A DNA stretch of 64,000 nt from Petrolisthes cinctipes. Taxonomy: Eukaryota; Arthropoda; Malacostraca; Decapoda; Porcellanidae. Of the stretch, positions 46,654 through 61,700 are shown piece after piece. Every line of letters begins with the position of its first letter. Within the stretch, counting starts at the first letter, position 1. The position numbers were made by a program, and so were the translations under genes. The DNA lies in the NCBI GenBank assembly GCA_033782935.1, contig JAWQEG010000626.1, forward strand, positions 186,001 through 250,000, read 5' to 3'. Below the pieces are notes generated by a model. It did no database searches, was not told where the DNA came from, and worked only from the letters and a program-made list of their open reading frames with translations.

Positions 46654-49600
46654 GTGGCCGAAAAGTCGATATGTTCATGCATCTTCAGTACCCGTTTATA
46701 TCTCAAATTCAGGCTCAAAACACCGGAAAATTCGATATTTTGGAGTGCCAGAAGCGATCTGTACATACCTACTCTGTGTTAGAGTATTTTCAAATATAGG
46801 CCCAAAACATGCTAAAAATCTAAATATTAGGTGCCCAAAGTAGATATCTCAAATTCAGGCCCAAAACACCCGGAAATTCGAAATTTTGGGGTCAGAGAAG
46901 CGATCTGTACATACCTACTCCGTTTTAGAGTATTTTCAAAAAACAGGCCCAAAACATACAGAAAATCGATATTTTAGGTGCCCAAAAGTCGATATGTGCA
47001 TGCATCTTCTGTACCTGTTTATACCTCAAATTCAGGCTCCAAACACCCGAAAATTCGATATATTTTGGTCCTAGAAGTGATCTGTACTTGCCTACTCCGT
47101 GTTAGAGTATTTTCAAAATACAGGCCCAAAACATGCTGAAAATCGATATTTTAGGTGACCAAAGTCAATATGTGTATGCATCTTCTGCACCCGTTTATAT
47201 CCCAAATTCAACCTCGAAACTCCCGAAAATTCGATATTTTTGGGGTCCCAGAAGCGAACTGTATATGCCTAGTCAGTGCAAGAATGTTTTCAAAATATAG
47301 GCTCAAAACACGCTAAAAATCTATATTTTAAGTATCCGAAGTCGATATGTGCATGCATCTTCTGTACCCGTTTATATCTCAAATTCAGGATCAAAACACC
47401 CGAAAATTCGATATTTTGGGGTCCCAGAAGTGATCTGTACATTCCTACTTAGTGGTAGAATATTTTCAAAATATAGGCCCAAAACATGCTAAAAATCGAT
47501 ATTTTAGGTGCTCAAAGTCGATATCTCAAATTCAGGCCCAAAACACCCGAAAATTCGATATTTTGGGGTCCCAGAAGCGAACTGTACATGCCTACTCCGT
47601 GTTAGAGTATTTTCAAAATACAGGCCCATATCATACTGAAAATCGATCTTTTAAGTGCCCAAAAGTCGATATGTGCATGCATCTTCTGTACCCGTTTATA
47701 TCTCAAACTCAGGCTCCAAACACCCGAAAATTCGATATTTTGGGGTCCCATAAGCGATCTGTACATGCCTACTCAGATACAGGCCCAAAACATGCTGAAA
47801 ATCGATATTTTAGGTGCCCAAAGTTAATATGTGTATGCATCTTCTGCACTCGTTTATATCTCAAATTCAACCTCAATGCACCCGAAAATTCGATATTTTG
47901 GGGTCCTAGAAGCGATCTGTACATGCCTACTCAGATACAGGCCCAAAACAAGCTGAAAATCGATGTTTTAGGTGCCCAAAGTTAATATGTGTATGCATCT
48001 TCTGCACTCGTTTATATCTCAAATTCAACCTCAAAACACCCGAAAATTTGATATTTTGGGGTCCCAGAAGCGATCGGTACATGCCTATTCAGATACAGGC
48101 CCAAAACATGCTGAAAATCGATATTTTAGGTGCCCAAAGTTAATATGTGTATGCATCTTCTGCACTCGTTTATATCTCAAATTCAACTTCAAAACACCCG
48201 AAAATTAGAGATTTTTGGTTCCCAGAAGCGATCTGTACATGCCTACTCCTAGTTAGAATGTTTTCAAGATACAGACCCAAAACATGCTTAAAATCGATAT
48301 TTTAGTGGCCGAAAAGTCGATATGTTCATGCATCTTCAGTACCCGTTTATATCTCAAATTCAGGCTCAAAACACCGGAAAATTCGATATTTTGGAGTGCC
48401 AGAAGCGATCTGTACATGCCTACTCTGTGTTAGTGTATTTTCAAATATAGGCCCAAAACATACTAAAAATCGAAATATTAGGTGCCCAAAGTAGATATCT
48501 CAAATTCAGGCCCAAAACACCCGAAAATTCGAAATTTTGGGGTCAGAGAAGCGATCTTTACATACTTACTCCGTTTTAGAGTATTTTCAAAATACAGGCC
48601 CAAAACATACAGAAAATCGATATTTTAGGTGCCCAAAAGTCGATATGTGCATGCATCTTCTGTACCTGTTTATACCTCAAATTCAGGCTCCAAACTCCCG
48701 AAAATTCGATATTTTTTGGTCCTAGAAGTGATCTGTACTTGCCTACTCCGTGTTAGAGTATTTTCAAAATACAGGCCCAAAACATGCTGAAAATCGATAT
48801 TTTAGGTGACCAAAGTCAATATGTGTATGCATCTTCTGCACCCGTTTATATCCAAAATTCACCCTCGAAACTCCCGAAAATTCGATATTTTTGGGGTCCC
48901 AGAAGCGAACTGTATATGCCTAGTCAGTGCAAGAATGTTTTCAAAATATAGGCTTAAAACACGCTAAAAATCGATATTTTAAGTATCCAAAGTCGATATG
49001 TGCATGCATCTTCTGTACCCGTTTATATCTCAAATTCAGGATCAAAACACCCGAAAATTCGATATTTTGGGGTCCCAGAAGTGATCTGTACATGCCTACT
49101 TTGTGCTAGAATATTTTCAAAATATAGGCCCAAAACATGCTAAAAATCGATATTTTAGGTGCCCAAAGTCGATATCTCAAATTCAGGCCCAAAACACCCG
49201 AAAATTCGATATTTTGGGGTCCCAGAAGCGAACTGTACATGCCTACTCCGTGTTAGAGTATTTTCAAAATACAGGCCCATATCATACTGAAAATCGATCT
49301 TTTACGTGCCCAAAAGTCGATATGTGCATGCATCTTCTGTACCCGTTTATATCTCAAACTCAGGCTCCAAACACCCGAAAATTCGATATTTTAGGGTCCC
49401 AGAAGCGATATGTACATGCCTACTCGGATAGAGGCCCAAACCATGCTGAAAATCGATATTTTAGGTGCCCAAAGTTAATATATGTATGCATCTTCTGCAC
49501 TCGTTTATATCTCAAATTCAGGATCAAAACACCCGAAAATTCGATATTTTTGGGTCCCAGAAGCAATCTGTACATGCCTACTCAGTGCTAGAATGTTTTC

Positions 49601-50504
49601 AAAATATAGGCTCAAAACATGCTAAAAATAAATATTTTAAGTGTCCTAAGTCGATATGTGCATGCATCTTCTGTAACCGTTTATATCTCAAATTCAGGAT
49701 CAAAACACCCGAAAATTCGGTATTTTTTTGTCCTAGAAGCGATCTGTACATGCCTACTCCTAGTTAGAATGTTTTCAAGATACAGACCCAAAACATGCTC
49801 AAAATCGATATTTTAGTGGCCCAAAAGTCGATATGTTCATGCATCTTCAGTACCCGTTTATATCTCAAATTCAGGCTCAAAACACCCGAAAATTCGATAT
49901 TTTGGAGTGCCAGAAGCGATCTGTACATGCCTACTCTGTGTTAGAGTATTTTCAAATATAGGCCCAAAACATGCTAAAAATCGAAATATTAGGTGCCCAA
50001 AGTAGATATCTCAAATTCAGGCCCAAAACACCCGAAAATTCGAAATTTTGGGGTCAGAGAAGCGATCTGTACATACCTACTCCGTTTTAGAGTATTTTCA
50101 AAATACAGGCCCAAAACATACAGAAAATCGATATTTTAGGTGCCCAAAAGTCGATATGTGCATGCATCTTCTGTACCTGTTTATACCTCAAATTCAGGCT
50201 CCAAACACGCGAAAATTCGATATTTTTTGGTCCTAGAAGTGATCTGTACTTGCCTACTCCGTGTTAGAGTATTTTCAAAATACAGGCCCAAAACATGCTG
50301 AAAATCGATATTTTAGGTGACCAAAGTCAATATGTGTATGCATCTTCAGCACCCGTTTATATCCCAAATTCAACCTCAAAACTCCCGAAAATTCGATGTT
50401 TTTGGGGTCCCAGAAGCGAACTGTATATGCCTAGTCAGTGCAAGAATGTTTTCAAAATATAGGCTCAAAACACGCTAAAAATCGATATTTTAAGTATACA
50501 AAGT

Positions 50505-52015
50505 CGATATGTGCATGCATCTTCTGTACCCGTTTATATCTCAATTTCAGGATCAAAACACCCGAAAATTCGATATTTTGGGGTCCCAGAAGTGATCTGT
50601 ACATGCCTACTTAGTGCTAGAATATTTTCAAAATATAGGCCCAAAACATGCTAAAAATCGATATTTTAGGTGCCCAAAGTCGATATCTCAAATTCAGGCC
50701 CAAAAGACCCGGAAATTCGATATTTTGGGGTCCCAGATGCGAACTGTACATGCCTACTCCGTGTTAGAGTATTTTCAAAATACAGGCCCATATCATACTG
50801 AAAATCGATCTTTTACGTGCCCAAAAGTCGATATGTGCATGCATCTTCTGTACCCGTTTATATCTCAAACTCAGGCTCCAAACACCCGAAAATTCGATAT
50901 TTTAGGGTCCCAGAAGCGATATGTACATGCCTACTCGGATAGAGGCCCAAACCATGCTGAAAATCGATATTTTAGGTGCCCAAAGTTAATATGTGTATGC
51001 ATCTTCTGCACTCGTTTATATCTCAAATTCAACCTCAAAACACCCGAAAATTCGATATTTTTGGATCCCAGAAGCGATTTGTAAATGCCTACTCAGTGCT
51101 AGAATGTTTTCAAAATATAGGCTCAAATCATGCTAAAAATAGATATTTTAAGTGTCCAAAGTCGATATGTGCATTCATCTTCTGTACCCGTTTATATCTC
51201 AAATTCAAGCTCGAAACTCCCGAAAATTCGATATTTTTTTGTCCTAGAAGTGATCTGTACATGCCTACTCCTAGTTAGAATGTTTTCAAGATACAGACCC
51301 AAAACATGCTTAAAATCGATATTTTAGTGGCCGAAAAGTCGATATGTTCATGCATCTTCAGTACCCGTTTATATATCAAATTCAGGCTCAAAACACCCGA
51401 AAATTCGATATTTTGGAGTGCCAGAAGCGATCTGTACATGCCTACTCTGTGTTAGAGTATTTTCATATATAGGCCCAAAACATGCTAAAAATCTAAATAT
51501 TAGGTGCCCAAAGTAGATATCTCAAATTCAGGCCCAAAACACCCGAAAATTCGAAATTTTGGGGTCAGAGAAGCGATCTGTACATACCTACTCCGTTTTA
51601 GAGTATTTTCTAAATACAGGCCCAAAACATACAGAAAATCGATATTTTAGGTGTCCAAAAGTCTATATGTGCATGCATCTTCTGTACCTGTTTATACCTC
51701 AAATTCAGGCTCCAAAAACCTGAAAATTCGATATTTTTTGGTCCTAGAAGTGATCTGTACTTGCCTACTCCGTGTTAGAGTATTTTCAAAATACAGGCCC
51801 AAAACATGCTGAAAATCGATATTTTAGGTGACCAAAGTCAATATGTGTATGCATCTTCTGCACCCGTTTATATCCCAAATTCAACCTCAAAACTCCCGAA
51901 AATTCGATATTTTTGGGGTCCCAGAAGCGAACTGTATATGCCTAATCAGTGCAAGAATGTTTTCAAAATATAGGCTTAAAACACGCCAAAAATCGATATT
52001 TTAAGTATCCAAAGT
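50505..52015 (+). repeat. Type unit of HOR family B (1511 bp)
   Basis: Monomers start at 50505, 50681, 50829, 50987, 51163, 51340, 51515, 51663 and 51839, and the next unit starts at 52016. Lengths are 176, 148, 158, 176, 177, 175, 148, 176 and 177 bp. All three length classes are used, unlike family A, which has only long and short monomers. Confidence 0.88.
50829..50986 (+). repeat. Example medium monomer (158 bp)
   Basis: Medium-class monomer. The sequence runs from CTACTCGGAT straight to AGAGGCCC (CTCAGATACAGGCCC in other copies) and lacks about 18 bp of the half-A tail. The lost bases include the left arm and centre of the ATATTTTCAAAATAT inverted repeat present in long monomers. The class is common at 13740-17200, 23520-27420 and 31440-64000 and is not seen in the 1117-bp repeats of the left end. 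Confidence 0.85.
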
Positions 52016-53956
52016 CGATAAGTGCATGCATCTTCTGTACCCGTTTATATCTCAAATTCAGGATCAAAACACCTGAAAATTCGATATTTTGGGGTCCCAG
52101 AAGTGATCTGTACATGCCTACTTAGTGCTAGAATATTTTCAAAATATAGGCCCAAAACATGCTAAAAATCGATATTTTAGGTGCCCAATGTCGATATCTC
52201 AAATTCAGGACCAAAACACCCGAAAATTCGATATTTTGGGGTCCCAGAAGCGAACTGTACATGCCTACTCCGTGTTAGAGTATTTTCAAAATACAGGCCC
52301 ATATCATACTGAAAATCGATCCTTTACGTGCCCAAAAGTCGATATGTGCATGCATCTTCTGTACCCGTTTATATCTCAAACTCAGGCTCCAAACACCCGA
52401 AAATTCGATATTTTGGGGTCCCAGAAGCGATCTGTACACGCTTACTCAGATACCGGCCCAAAACACGCTGGAAATCGATATTTTAGGTGCCCAAAGTTAA
52501 TATGTGTATGCATCTTCTGCACTCGTTTATATCTCAAATTCAACCTCAAAACACCCGAAAATTCGATATTTTTGGATCCCAGAAGCGATTTGTAAATGCC
52601 TACTCAGTGCTAGAATGTTTTCAAAATATAGGCTCAAAAAATGCTAAAAATAGATATTTTAAGTGTCCAAAGTCGATATGTGCATTAATCTTCTGTACCC
52701 GTTTATATCTCAAATTCAAGCTCGAAACTCCCGAAAATTCGATATTTTTTTGTCCTAGAAGCGATCTGTACATGCCTACTCCTAGTTAGAATGTTTTCAA
52801 GATACAGACCCAAAACATGCTTAAAATCGATATTTTAGTGGCCGAAAAGTCGATATGTTCATGCATCTTCAGTACCCGTTTATATATCAAATTCAGGCTC
52901 AAAACACCCGAAAATTCGATATTTTGGAGTGCCAGAAGCGATCTGTACATGCCTACTCTGTGTTAGAGTATTTTCAAATATAGGCCCAAAACATGCTAAA
53001 AATCTAAATATTAGGTGCCCAAAGTAGATATCTCAAATTCAGGCCCAAAACACCCGAAAATTCGAAATTTTGGGGTCAGAGAAGCGATCTGTACATACCT
53101 ACTCCGTTTTAGAGTATTTTCTAAATACAGGCCCAAAACATACAGAAAATCGATATTTTAGGTGTCCAAAAGTCTATATGTGCATGCATCTTCTGTACCT
53201 GTTTATACCTCAAATTCAGGCTCCAAAAACCTGAAAATTCGATATTTTTTGGTCCTAGAAGTGATCTGTACTTGCCTACTCCGTGTTAGAGTATTTTCAA
53301 AATATAGGCCCAAAACATGCTGAAAATCGATATTTTAGGTGACCAAAGTCAATATGTGTATGCATCTTCTGCACCCGTTTATATCCCAAATTCAACCTCA
53401 AAACTCCCGAAAATTCGATATTTTTGGGGTCCCAGAAGCGAACTGTATATGCCTAATCAGTGCAAGAATGTTTTCAAAATATAGGCTTAAAACACGCCAA
53501 AAATCGATATTTTAAGTATCCAAAGTCGATAAGTGCATGCATCTTCTGTACCCGTTTATATCTCAAATTCAGGATCAAAACACCTGAAAATTCGATATTT
53601 TGGGGTCCCAGAAGTGATCTGTACATGCCTACTTAGTCCTAGAATATTTTCAAAATATAGGCCCAAAACATGCTAAAAATCGATATTTTAGGTGCCCAAT
53701 GTCGATATCTCAAATTCAGGACCAAAACACCCGAAAATTCGATATTTTGGGGTCCCAGAAGCGAACTGTACATGCCTACTCCGTGTTAGAGTATTTTCAA
53801 AATACAGGCCCATATCATACTGAAAATCGATCCTTTACGTGCCCAAAAGTCGATATGTGCATGCATCTTCTGTACCCGTTTATATCTCAAACTCAGGCTC
53901 CAAACACCCGAAAATTCGATATTTTGGGGTCCCAGAAGCGATCTGTACACGCTTAC

Positions 53957-55740
53957 TCAGATACAGGCCCAAAACATGCTGAAAATCGATATTTTAGGTG
54001 CCCAAAGTTAATATGTGAATGCATCTTCTGCACTCGTTTATATCTCAAATTCAACCTCAATGCACCCGAAAATTCGATATTTTGGGGTCCTAGAAGCGAT
54101 CTGTACATGCCTACTCAGATACAGGCCCAAAACAAGCTGAAAATCGATGTTTTAGGTGCCCAAAGTTAATATGTGTATGCATCTTCTGCACTCGTTTATA
54201 TCTCAAATTCAACCTCAAAACACCCGAAAATTTGATATTTTGGGGTCCCAGAAGCGATCGGTACATGCCTATTCAGATACAGGCCCAAAACATGCTGAAA
54301 ATCGATATTTTAGGTGCCCAAAGTTAATATGTGTATGCATCTTCTGCACTCGTTTATATCTCAAATTCAACTTCAAAACACCCGAAAATTAGAGATTTTT
54401 GGTTCCCAGAAGCGATCTGTACATGCCTACTCCTAGTTAGAATGTTTTCAAGATACAGACCCAAAACATGCTTAAAATCGATATTTTAGTGGCCGAAAAG
54501 TCGATATGTTCATGCATCTTCAGTACCCGTTTATATCTCAAATTCAGGCTCAAAACACCGGAAAATTCGATATTTTGGAGTGCCAGAAGCGATCTGTACA
54601 TGCCTACTCTGTGTTAGAGTATTTTCAAATATAGGCCCAAAACATACTAAAAATCGAAATATTAGGTGCCCAAAGTAGATATCTCAAATTCAGGCCCAAA
54701 ACACCCGAAAATTCGAAATTTTGGGGTCAGAGAAGCGATCTTTACATACTTACTCCGTTTTAGAGTATTTTCAAAATACAGGCCCAAAACATACAGAAAA
54801 TCGATATTTTAGGTGCCCAAAAGTCGATATGTGCATGCATCTTCTGTACCTGTTTATACCTCAAATTCAGGCTCCAAACACCCGAAAATTCGATATTTTT
54901 TGGTCCTAGAAGTGATCTGTACTTGCCTACTCCGTGTTAGAGTATTTTCAAAATACAGGCCCAAAACATGCTGAAAATCGATATTTTAGGTGACCAAAGT
55001 CAATATGTGTATGCATCTTCTGCACCCGTTTATATCCAAAATTCACCCTCGAAACTCCCGAAAATTCGATATTTTTGGGGTCCCAGAAGCGAACTGTATA
55101 TGCCTAGTCAGTGCAAGAATGTTTTCAAAATATAGGCTTAAAACACGCTAAAAATCGATATTTTAAGTATCCAAAGTCGATATGTGCATGCATCTTCTGT
55201 ACCCGTTTATATCTCAAATTCAGGATCAAAACACCCGAAAATTCGATATTTTGGGGTCCCAGAAGTGATCTGTACATGCCTACTTTGTGCTAGAATATTT
55301 TCAAAATATAGGCCCAAAACATGCTAAAAATCGATATTTTAGGTGCCCAAAGTCGATATCTCAAATTCAGGCCCAAAACACCCGAAAATTCGATATTTTG
55401 GGGTCCCAGAAGCGAACTGTACATGCCTACTCCGTGTTAGAGTATTTTCAAAATACAGGCCCATATCATACTGAAAATCGATCTTTTACGTGCCCAAAAG
55501 TCGATATGTGCATGCATCTTCTGTACCCGTTTATATCTCAAACTCAGGCTCCAAACACCCGAAAATTCGATATTTTAGGGTCCCAGAAGCGATATGTACA
55601 TGCCTACTCGGATAGAGGCCCAAACCATGCTGAAAATCGATATTTTAGGTGCCCAAAGTTAATATATGTATGCATCTTCTGCACTCGTTTATATCTCAAA
55701 TTCAGGATCAAAACACCCGAAAATTCGATATTTTTGGGTC
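53957..55740 (+). repeat. Bridge segment, copy of 47773-49556 (offset 6184 bp)
   Basis: Between the two 6-kb blocks lies a further copy of the left end of the block, at an offset of 6184 bp from the original. 6184 plus 1651 equals 7835, so the arrangement is what two unequal exchanges out of register would leave. The switch into the bridge falls at CTTACTCAGATAC near 53955, in the deletion junction of a medium-class monomer. Confidence 0.78.
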
Positions 55741-58700
55741 CTAGAAGCGATCTGTACATGCCTACTCAGATACAGGCCCAAAACAAGCTGAAAATCGATG
55801 TTTTAGGTGCCCAAAGTTAATATGTGTATGCATCTTCTGCACTCGTTTATATCTCAAATTCAACCTCAAAACACCCGAAAATTTGATATTTTGGGGTCCC
55901 AGAAGCGATCGGTACATGCCTATTCAGATACAGGCCCAAAACATGCTGAAAATCGATATTTTAGGTGCCCAAAGTTAATATGTGTATGCATCTTCTGCAC
56001 TCGTTTATATCTCAAATTCAACTTCAAAACACCCGAAAATTAGAGATTTTTGGTTCCCAGAAGCGATCTGTACATGCCTACTCCTAGTTAGAATGTTTTC
56101 AAGATACAGACCCAAAACATGCTTAAAATCGATATTTTAGTGGCCGAAAAGTCGATATGTTCATGCATCTTCAGTACCCGTTTATATCTCAAATTCAGGC
56201 TCAAAACACCGGAAAATTCGATATTTTGGAGTGCCAGAAGCGATCTGTACATGCCTACTCTGTGTTAGAGTATTTTCAAATATAGGCCCAAAACATACTA
56301 AAAATCGAAATATTAGGTGCCCAAAGTAGATATCTCAAATTCAGGCCCAAAACACCCGAAAATTCGAAATTTTGGGGTCAGAGAAGCGATCTTTACATAC
56401 TTACTCCGTTTTAGAGTATTTTCAAAATACAGGCCCAAAACATACAGAAAATCGATATTTTAGGTGCCCAAAAGTCGATATGTGCATGCATCTTCTGTAC
56501 CTGTTTATACCTCAAATTCAGGCTCCAAACACCCGAAAATTCGATATTTTTTGGTCCTAGAAGTGATCTGTACTTGCCTACTCCGTGTTAGAGTATTTTC
56601 AAAATACAGGCCCAAAACATGCTGAAAATCGATATTTTAGGTGACCAAAGTCAATATGTGTATGCATCTTCTGCACCCGTTTATATCCAAAATTCACCCT
56701 CGAAACTCCCGAAAATTCGATATTTTTGGGGTCCCAGAAGCGAACTGTATATGCCTAGTCAGTGCAAGAATGTTTTCAAAATATAGGCTTAAAACACGCT
56801 AAAAATCGATATTTTAAGTATCCAAAGTCGATATGTGCATGCATCTTCTGTACCCGTTTATATCTCAAATTCAGGATCAAAACACCCGAAAATTCGATAT
56901 TTTGGGGTCCCAGAAGTGATCTGTACATGCCTACTTTGTGCTAGAATATTTTCAAAATATAGGCCCAAAACATGCTAAAAATCGATATTTTAGGTGCCCA
57001 AAGTCGATATCTCAAATTCAGGCCCAAAACACCCGAAAATTCGATATTTTGGGGTCCCAGAAGCGAACTGTACATGCCTACTCCGTGTTAGAGTATTTTC
57101 AAAATACAGGCCCATATCATACTGAAAATCGATCTTTTACGTGCCCAAAAGTCGATATGTGCATGCATCTTCTGTACCCGTTTATATCTCAAACTCAGGC
57201 TCCAAACACCCGAAAATTCGATATTTTAGGGTCCCAGAAGCGATATGTACATGCCTACTCGGATAGAGGCCCAAACCATGCTGAAAATCGATATTTTAGG
57301 TGCCCAAAGTTAATATATGTATGCATCTTCTGCACTCGTTTATATCTCAAATTCAGGATCAAAACACCCGAAAATTCGATATTTTTGGGTCCCAGAAGCA
57401 ATCTGTACATGCCTACTCAGTGCTAGAATGTTTTCAAAATATAGGCTTAAAACATGCTAAAAATAAATATTTTAAGTGTCCTAAGTCGATATGTGCATGC
57501 ATCTTCTGTAACCGTTTATATCTCAAATTCAGGATCAAAACACCCGAAAATTCGGTATTTTTTTGTCCTAGAAGCGATCTGTACATGCCTACTCCTAGTT
57601 AGAATGTTTTCAAGATACAGACCCAAAACATGCTCAAAATCGATATTTTAGTGGCCCAAAAGTCGATATGTTCATGCATCTTCAGTACCCGTTTATATCT
57701 CAAATTCAGGCTCAAAACACCCGAAAATTCGATATTTTGGAGTGCCAGAAGCGATCTGTACATGCCTACTCTGTGTTAGAGTATTTTCAAATATAGGCCC
57801 AAAACATGCTAAAAATCGAAATATTAGGTGCCCAAAGTAGATATCTCAAATTCAGGCCCAAAACACCCGAAAATTCGAAATTTTGGGGTCAGAGAAGCGA
57901 TCTGTACATACCTACTCCGTTTTAGAGTATTTTCAAAATACAGGCCCAAAACATACAGAAAATCGATATTTTAGGTGCCCAAAAGTCGATATGTGCATGC
58001 ATCTTCTGTACCTGTTTATACCTCAAATTCAGGCTCCAAACACGCGAAAATTCGATATTTTTTGGTCCTAGAAGTGATCTGTACTTGCCTACTCCGTGTT
58101 AGAGTATTTTCAAAATACAGGCCCAAAACATGCTGAAAATCGATATTTTAGGTGACCAAAGTCAATATGTGTATGCATCTTCAGCACCCGTTTATATCCC
58201 AAATTCAACCTCAAAACTCCCGAAAATTCGATGTTTTTGGGGTCCCAGAAGCGAACTGTATATGCCTAGTCAGTGCAAGAATGTTTTCAAAATATAGGCT
58301 CAAAACACGCTAAAAATCGATATTTTAAGTATACAAAGTCGATATGTGCATGCATCTTCTGTACCCGTTTATATCTCAATTTCAGGATCAATACACCCGA
58401 AAATTCGATATTTTGGGGTCCCAGAAGTGATCTGTACATGCCTACTTAGTGCTAGAATATTTTCAAAATATAGGCCCAAAACATGCTAAAAATCGATATT
58501 TTAGGTGCCCAAAGTCGATATCTCAAATTCAGGCCCAAAAGACCCGGAAATTCGATATTTTGGGGTCCCAGATGCGAACTGTACATGCCTACTCCGTGTT
58601 AGAGTATTTTCAAAATACAGGCCCATATCATACTGAAAATCGATCTTTTACGTGCCCAAAAGTCGATATGTGCATGCATCTTCTGTACCCGTTTATATCT

Positions 58701-61700
58701 CAAACTCAGGCTCCAAACACCCGAAAATTCGATATTTTAGGGTCCCAGAAGCGATATGTACATGCCTACTCGGATAGAGGCCCAAACCATGCTGAAAATC
58801 GATATTTTAGGTGCCCAAAGTTAATATGTGTATGCATCTTCTGCACTCGTTTATATCTCAAATTCAACCTCAAAACACCCGAAAATTCGATATTTTTGGA
58901 TCCCAGAAGCGATTTGTAAATGCCTACTCAGTGCTAGAATGTTTTCAAAATATAGGCTCAAATCATGCTAAAAATAGATATTTTAAGTGTCCAAAGTCGA
59001 TATGTGCATTCATCTTCTGTACCCGTTTATATCTCAAATTCAAGCTCGAAACTCCCGAAAATTCGATATTTTTTTGTCCTAGAAGTGATCTGTACATGCC
59101 TACTCCTAGTTAGAATGTTTTCAAGATACAGACCCAAAACATGCTTAAAATCGATATTTTAGTGGCCGAAAAGTCGATATGTTCATGCATCTTCAGTACC
59201 CGTTTATATATCAAATTCAGGCTCAAAACACCCGAAAATTCGATATTTTGGAGTGCCAGAAGCGATCTGTACATGCCTACTCTGTGTTAGAGTATTTTCA
59301 AATATAGGCCCAAAACATGCTAAAAATCTAAATATTAGGTGCCCAAAGTAGATATCTCAAATTCAGGCCCAAAACACCCGAAAATTCGAAATTTTGGGGT
59401 CAGAGAAGCGATCTGTACATACCTACTCCGTTTTAGAGTATTTTCTAAATACAGGCCCAAAACATACAGAAAATCGATATTTTAGGTGTCCAAAAGTCTA
59501 TATGTGCATGCATCTTCTGTACCTGTTTATACCTCAAATTCAGGCTCCAAAAACCTGAAAATTCGATATTTTTTGGTCCTAGAAGTGATCTGTACTTGCC
59601 TACTCCGTGTTAGAGTATTTTCAAAATACAGGCCCAAAACATGCTGAAAATCGATATTTTAGGTGACCAAAGTCAATATGTGTATGCATCTTCTGCACCC
59701 GTTTATATCCCAAATTCAACCTCAAAACTCCCGAAAATTCGATATTTTTGGGGTCCCAGAAGCGAACTGTATATGCCTAATCAGTGCAAGAATGTTTTCA
59801 AAATATAGGCTTAAAACACGCCAAAAATCGATATTTTAAGTATCCAAAGTCGATAAGTGCATGCATCTTCTGTACCCGTTTATATCTCAAATTCAGGATC
59901 AAAACACCTGAAAATTCGATATTTTGGGGTCCCAGAAGTGATCTGTACATGCCTACTTAGTGCTAGAATATTTTCAAAATATAGGCCCAAAACATGCTAA
60001 AAATCGATATTTTAGGTGCCCAATGTCGATATCTCAAATTCAGGACCAAAACACCCGAAAATTCGATATTTTGGGGTCCCAGAAGCGAACTGTACATGCC
60101 TACTCCGTGTTAGAGTATTTTCAAAATACAGTCCCATATCATACTGAAAATCGATCCTTTACGTGCCCAAAAGTCGATATGTGCATGCATCTTCTGTACC
60201 CGTTTATATCTCAAACTCAGGCTCCAAACACCCGAAAATTCGATATTTTGGAGTCCCAGAAGCGATCTGTACACGCTTACTCAGATACCGGCCCAAAACA
60301 CGCTGGAAATCGATATTTTAGGTGCCCAAAGTTAATATGTGTATGCATCTTCTGCACTCGTTTATATCTCAAATTCAACCTCAAAACACCCGAAAATTCG
60401 ATATTTTTGGATCCCAGAAGCGATTTGTAAATGCCTACTCAGTGCTAGAATGTTTTCAAAATATAGGCTCAAAAAATGCTAAAAATAGATATTTTAAGTG
60501 TCCAAAGTCGATATGTGCATTAATCTTCTGTACCCGTTTATATCTCAAATTCAAGCTCGAAACTCCCGAAAATTCGATATTTTTTTGTCCTAGAAGCGAT
60601 CTGTACATGCCTACTCCTAGTTAGAATGTTTTCAAGATACAGACCCAAAACATGCTTAAAATCGATATTTTAGTGGCCGAAAAGTCGATATGTTCATGCA
60701 TCTTCAGTACCCGTTTATATATCAAATTCAGGCTCAAAACACCCGAAAATTCGATATTTTGGAGTGCCAGAAGCGATCTGTACATGCCTACTCTGTGTTA
60801 GAGTATTTTCAAATATAGGCCCAAAACATGCTAAAAATCTAAATATTAGGTGCCCAAAGTAGATATCTCAAATTCAGGCCCAAAACACCCGAAAATTCGA
60901 AATTTTGGGGTCAGAGAAGCGATCTGTACATACCTACTCCGTTTTAGAGTATTTTCTAAATACAGGCCCAAAACATACAGAAAATCGATATTTTAGGTGT
61001 CCAAAAGTCTATATGTGCATGCATCTTCTGTACCTGTTTATACCTCAAATTCAGGCTCCAAAAACCTGAAAATTCGATATTTTTTGGTCCTAGAAGTGAT
61101 CTGTACTTGCCTACTCCGTGTTAGAGTATTTTCAAAATACAGGCCCAAAACATGCTGAAAATCGATATTTTAGGTGACCAAAGTCAATATGTGTATGCAT
61201 CTTCTGCACCCGTTTATATCCCAAATTCAACCTCAAAACTCCCGAAAATTCGATATTTTTGGGGTCCCAGAAGCGAACTGTATATGCCTAATCAGTGCAA
61301 GAATGTTTTCAAAATATAGGCTTAAAACACGCCAAAAATCGATATTTTAAGTATCCAAAGTCGATAAGTGCATGCATCTTCTGTACCCGTTTATATCTCA
61401 AATTCAGGATCAAAACACCTGAAAATTCGATATTTTGGGGTCCCAGAAGTTATCTGTACATGCCTACTTAGTGCTAGAATATTTTCAAAATATAGGCCCA
61501 AAACATGCTAAAAATCGATATTTTAGGTGCCCAATGTCGATATCTCAAATTCAGGACCAAAACACCCGAAAATTCGATATTTTGGGGTCCCAGAAGCGAA
61601 CTGTACATGCCTACTCCGTGTTAGAGTATTTTCAAAATACAGGCCCATATCATACTGAAAATCGATCCTTTACGTGCCCAAAAGTCGATATGTGCATGCA

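Larger units (their letters stand above)
47903..53955 (+). repeat. About 6-kb block, copied at 55738-61790 (offset 7835 bp)
   Basis: Matching positions hold a constant offset of 7835 bp across the whole block (for example 49816 and 57651, 50505 and 58340, 52838 and 60673). Private variants are shared, such as CACGCGAAAATTCG near 50206 and 58041. Only isolated differences are seen, such as AAAACACC at 50546 against ATACACC near 58389. It contains about four HOR-B units. Confidence 0.87.
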
